Source: Auxenochlorella pyrenoidosa (taxonomy: Eukaryota; Chlorophyta; Trebouxiophyceae; Chlorellales; Chlorellaceae). Taken from it: a DNA stretch of 34,849 bases. Positions 33,570 to 34,849 of this stretch are shown piece after piece. The translations under genes were made by a program, and so were the position numbers. The stretch covers positions 116,418 through 151,266 of the forward strand of contig KQ482027.1 of the NCBI GenBank assembly GCA_001430745.1, given 5' to 3'. Positions within the stretch are counted from its first letter, which is position 1. The number at the start of each line of letters is the position of its first letter. The notes under the pieces are model-generated. The model made no database searches. It was not told where the DNA came from and was given only the letters and a program-made list of their open reading frames with translations.

Positions 33570-34849
33570 TTAGCGAGAGTAGAAGACGGAGCGGCCGTTC
33601 CAGGGCTGCACCTCCCGGTTGTTCAGGCGGTTGTTCACCTGCGGTGGAGGGGCAGCAGGGCACCGGTGGGCGGCGCGGTGCAAGAGCCGTCTCAGGGGGC
33701 CGGCTCGAAGGCACAGCTGGCGCGCACTGCCGCTGTGCCCAAGCAGTGGGTCGGTCCGCCGGCGAGGCGCTTGAGAACCGCACTCCGCAGCCAGCAGCCC
33801 ACTCAAGGGCCACTTGGGGCCAAATCAGGGCCCACTGAAGGCCCTCCCCACCTCGTGGTCCTCAATCTTGGCGGTGGACAGCGCGGTCTGCAGGCTGATC
33901 AGCTGGGCCTCAGTCAGGGTGCGCTTGACGGTGGGGAACACCTGCGGGGAGGGGCAGGCGGGCGGAGGAGGTGCAGGGTGTGTGGGGGCCGCCTGTGGGC
34001 CGGGAACAGGGGCGGGGGAGGTGCAGGGAGGGTGGCGCGCCGACGGGGCAGGGGCTCTGAGGACGGCGGACTGCCAGCATGGGCGGGGAAGTGCGTAATA
34101 AGAATTCTGCCACCACCGCCGCAGCCGCAGCGGCAGCACCAGCAGAGGCTGGTGGGAATGTGTTCAGGTGGTGGTCGATAGATGACGGCCTGGCATGTGT
34201 GTCGCAGGTGTGGCGCGCGATGCGAGCAGCAGCCCTCAGCCCATGCGCCAACTCCCACAGGCAGGCAGCGACGCCCGGCGGGCTGCTCACGTGCCACATC
34301 ACGCCCTCGGAGCAGGGGGGGGTGGTCAGGGAGCCGGTGTAGGTAAAGTAGTTGTCGTTGGGGATGAGGTCAGCCAGGTCGATCTCCCAGTGGGGCACGC
34401 CGCTGCGCAGGGGTGCATGCATAGGAGGGCCGGGGTCAGGGAGGGACGACAACAGGGGCTGGGGGAAGGGCGCCGGCGGCGGAGCCGGCCGGCGCTCTGC
34501 GCAGCTGGGCCGCCTGCCTGCATGTCCCTCTGCCCCCCAGCGACCCCCTCAGCTGCCTCATGGCCATCTCAGGTGGAAGCATGGCGCACAGGCAAGCAAT
34601 AGAGGTGCTGCTGGGCCCCACCTGACGCAGTCGCGGCCGGCCGAGGCGCACTTCTTGGGCATCCACTTGAGGATGGTCTTGACCAGCTTGTCGCCCTTCA
34701 CGGCGGTGGGGTCGCTCTTCAGGCTGCGCGGGGAGGGAGGGGGGCGGGCGGGTTTGGGGGGTTGGAGGGTGGGGTGGGGTGGGGTGGGGGTGGGGGGGTT
34801 GGGGGGGGGGTTGGAGGGCGCGCAGGGAGGGGGCGCGGCCTGTTAGCGC
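33570..34849 (-). CDS. Second alpha-type carbonic anhydrase, 5' part outside the window
   Basis: Visible exons, minus: 34723-34622, 34402-34291, 33941-33852 and 33638-33570 (TAA). Phases agree, and exon sizes 102, 90 and 69 match the corresponding exons of the neighbouring gene exactly. Readable parts are LKSDPTAVKGDKLVKTILKW with two conserved Cys (KKC...RDC), then DLIPNDNYFTYTG, SLTTPPCSEGVMWH and the C-terminal VNNRLNNREVQPWNGR motif, all alpha carbonic anhydrase features. The catalytic zinc histidines lie upstream of the visible part, so activity cannot be judged. In this copy the region split over two exons in the neighbour (YTG, then SLTTPP) is one 112-base exon, an intron gain or loss since duplication. 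The likely role is the same as the neighbour's. Confidence 0.92.
34724..34849 (+). repeat. G-rich low-complexity intron sequence
   Basis: Most of the last 126 bases are G-rich on the plus strand (GGGTGGGGTGGGG units), i.e. C-rich on the coding strand of the second carbonic anhydrase. It is the 3' end of an intron whose acceptor lies just before 34723. It could form G-quadruplexes on the plus strand, by sequence only. Confidence 0.75.

Noticed and set aside
33218..34181. Long plus-strand frames across the second carbonic anhydrase
   Set aside because: They are antisense to exons with exact family motifs and phase-consistent splice sites, and are Ala/Arg/Gly-rich without motifs.
1..34849. tRNA, rRNA, CRISPR, insertion sequence or viral genes
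   Set aside because: I looked for cloverleaf-like segments, regular spacer arrays, transposase motifs and terminal repeats on both strands and saw none that held up.

Overview
The window looks like nuclear DNA of a green alga, probably a trebouxiophyte of the Chlorella/Micractinium type. It is very GC-rich and dense in introns. It carries chloroplast-targeted and secreted proteins typical of algae, has little intergenic sequence, and contains long homopolymer and CA/GT tracts. The lineage is inferred from style and gene content, not from a marker gene. No bacterial, viral or transposon genes were recognised. I built all gene models by hand from splice sites, reading-frame continuity and family motifs. 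Almost every intron is GT-AG with donors such as GTGAGT, GTGGGT or GTGCGC.

Layout: (1) 1-7122, minus: a chloroplast FtsH-like AAA+ protein (FtsHi type) whose zinc-protease motif is destroyed; its 3' end lies outside the window. (2) 7636-11357, plus: a TraB/PrgY-family protein, divergent from (1) across a 513-base gap. (3) 12391-14535, minus: an unrecognised 363-residue protein. (4) 15446-20030, minus: a plastid-targeted ferredoxin-NADP reductase-like FAD/NAD(P) oxidoreductase (PKIWI502-like), with an 854-base assembly gap in its last intron. (5) 21526-25721, plus: a secreted protein with two copies of a cysteine-rich module followed by an NlpC/P60-like domain that seems to have lost its catalytic Cys and His. 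(6) 26831-30690, minus: a complete secreted alpha-carbonic anhydrase in 12 exons. (7) 33570-34849, minus: the 3' part of a second, tandem alpha-carbonic anhydrase.

Functional themes are organelle protein handling (FtsHi), plastid redox (oxidoreductase), extracellular or cell-wall biology (NlpC/P60-like) and inorganic carbon acquisition (two carbonic anhydrases). Nothing shows that these genes act as one system. The most unusual structural signal is that two unrelated genes, FtsHi and TraB, each carry a tandem duplication of an intron 3' end plus exon start. This leaves two near-identical acceptor sites spaced by a multiple of three (84 and 96 bases). In TraB the upstream acceptor gives an open, in-frame 32-codon longer isoform; in FtsHi it runs into a stop.
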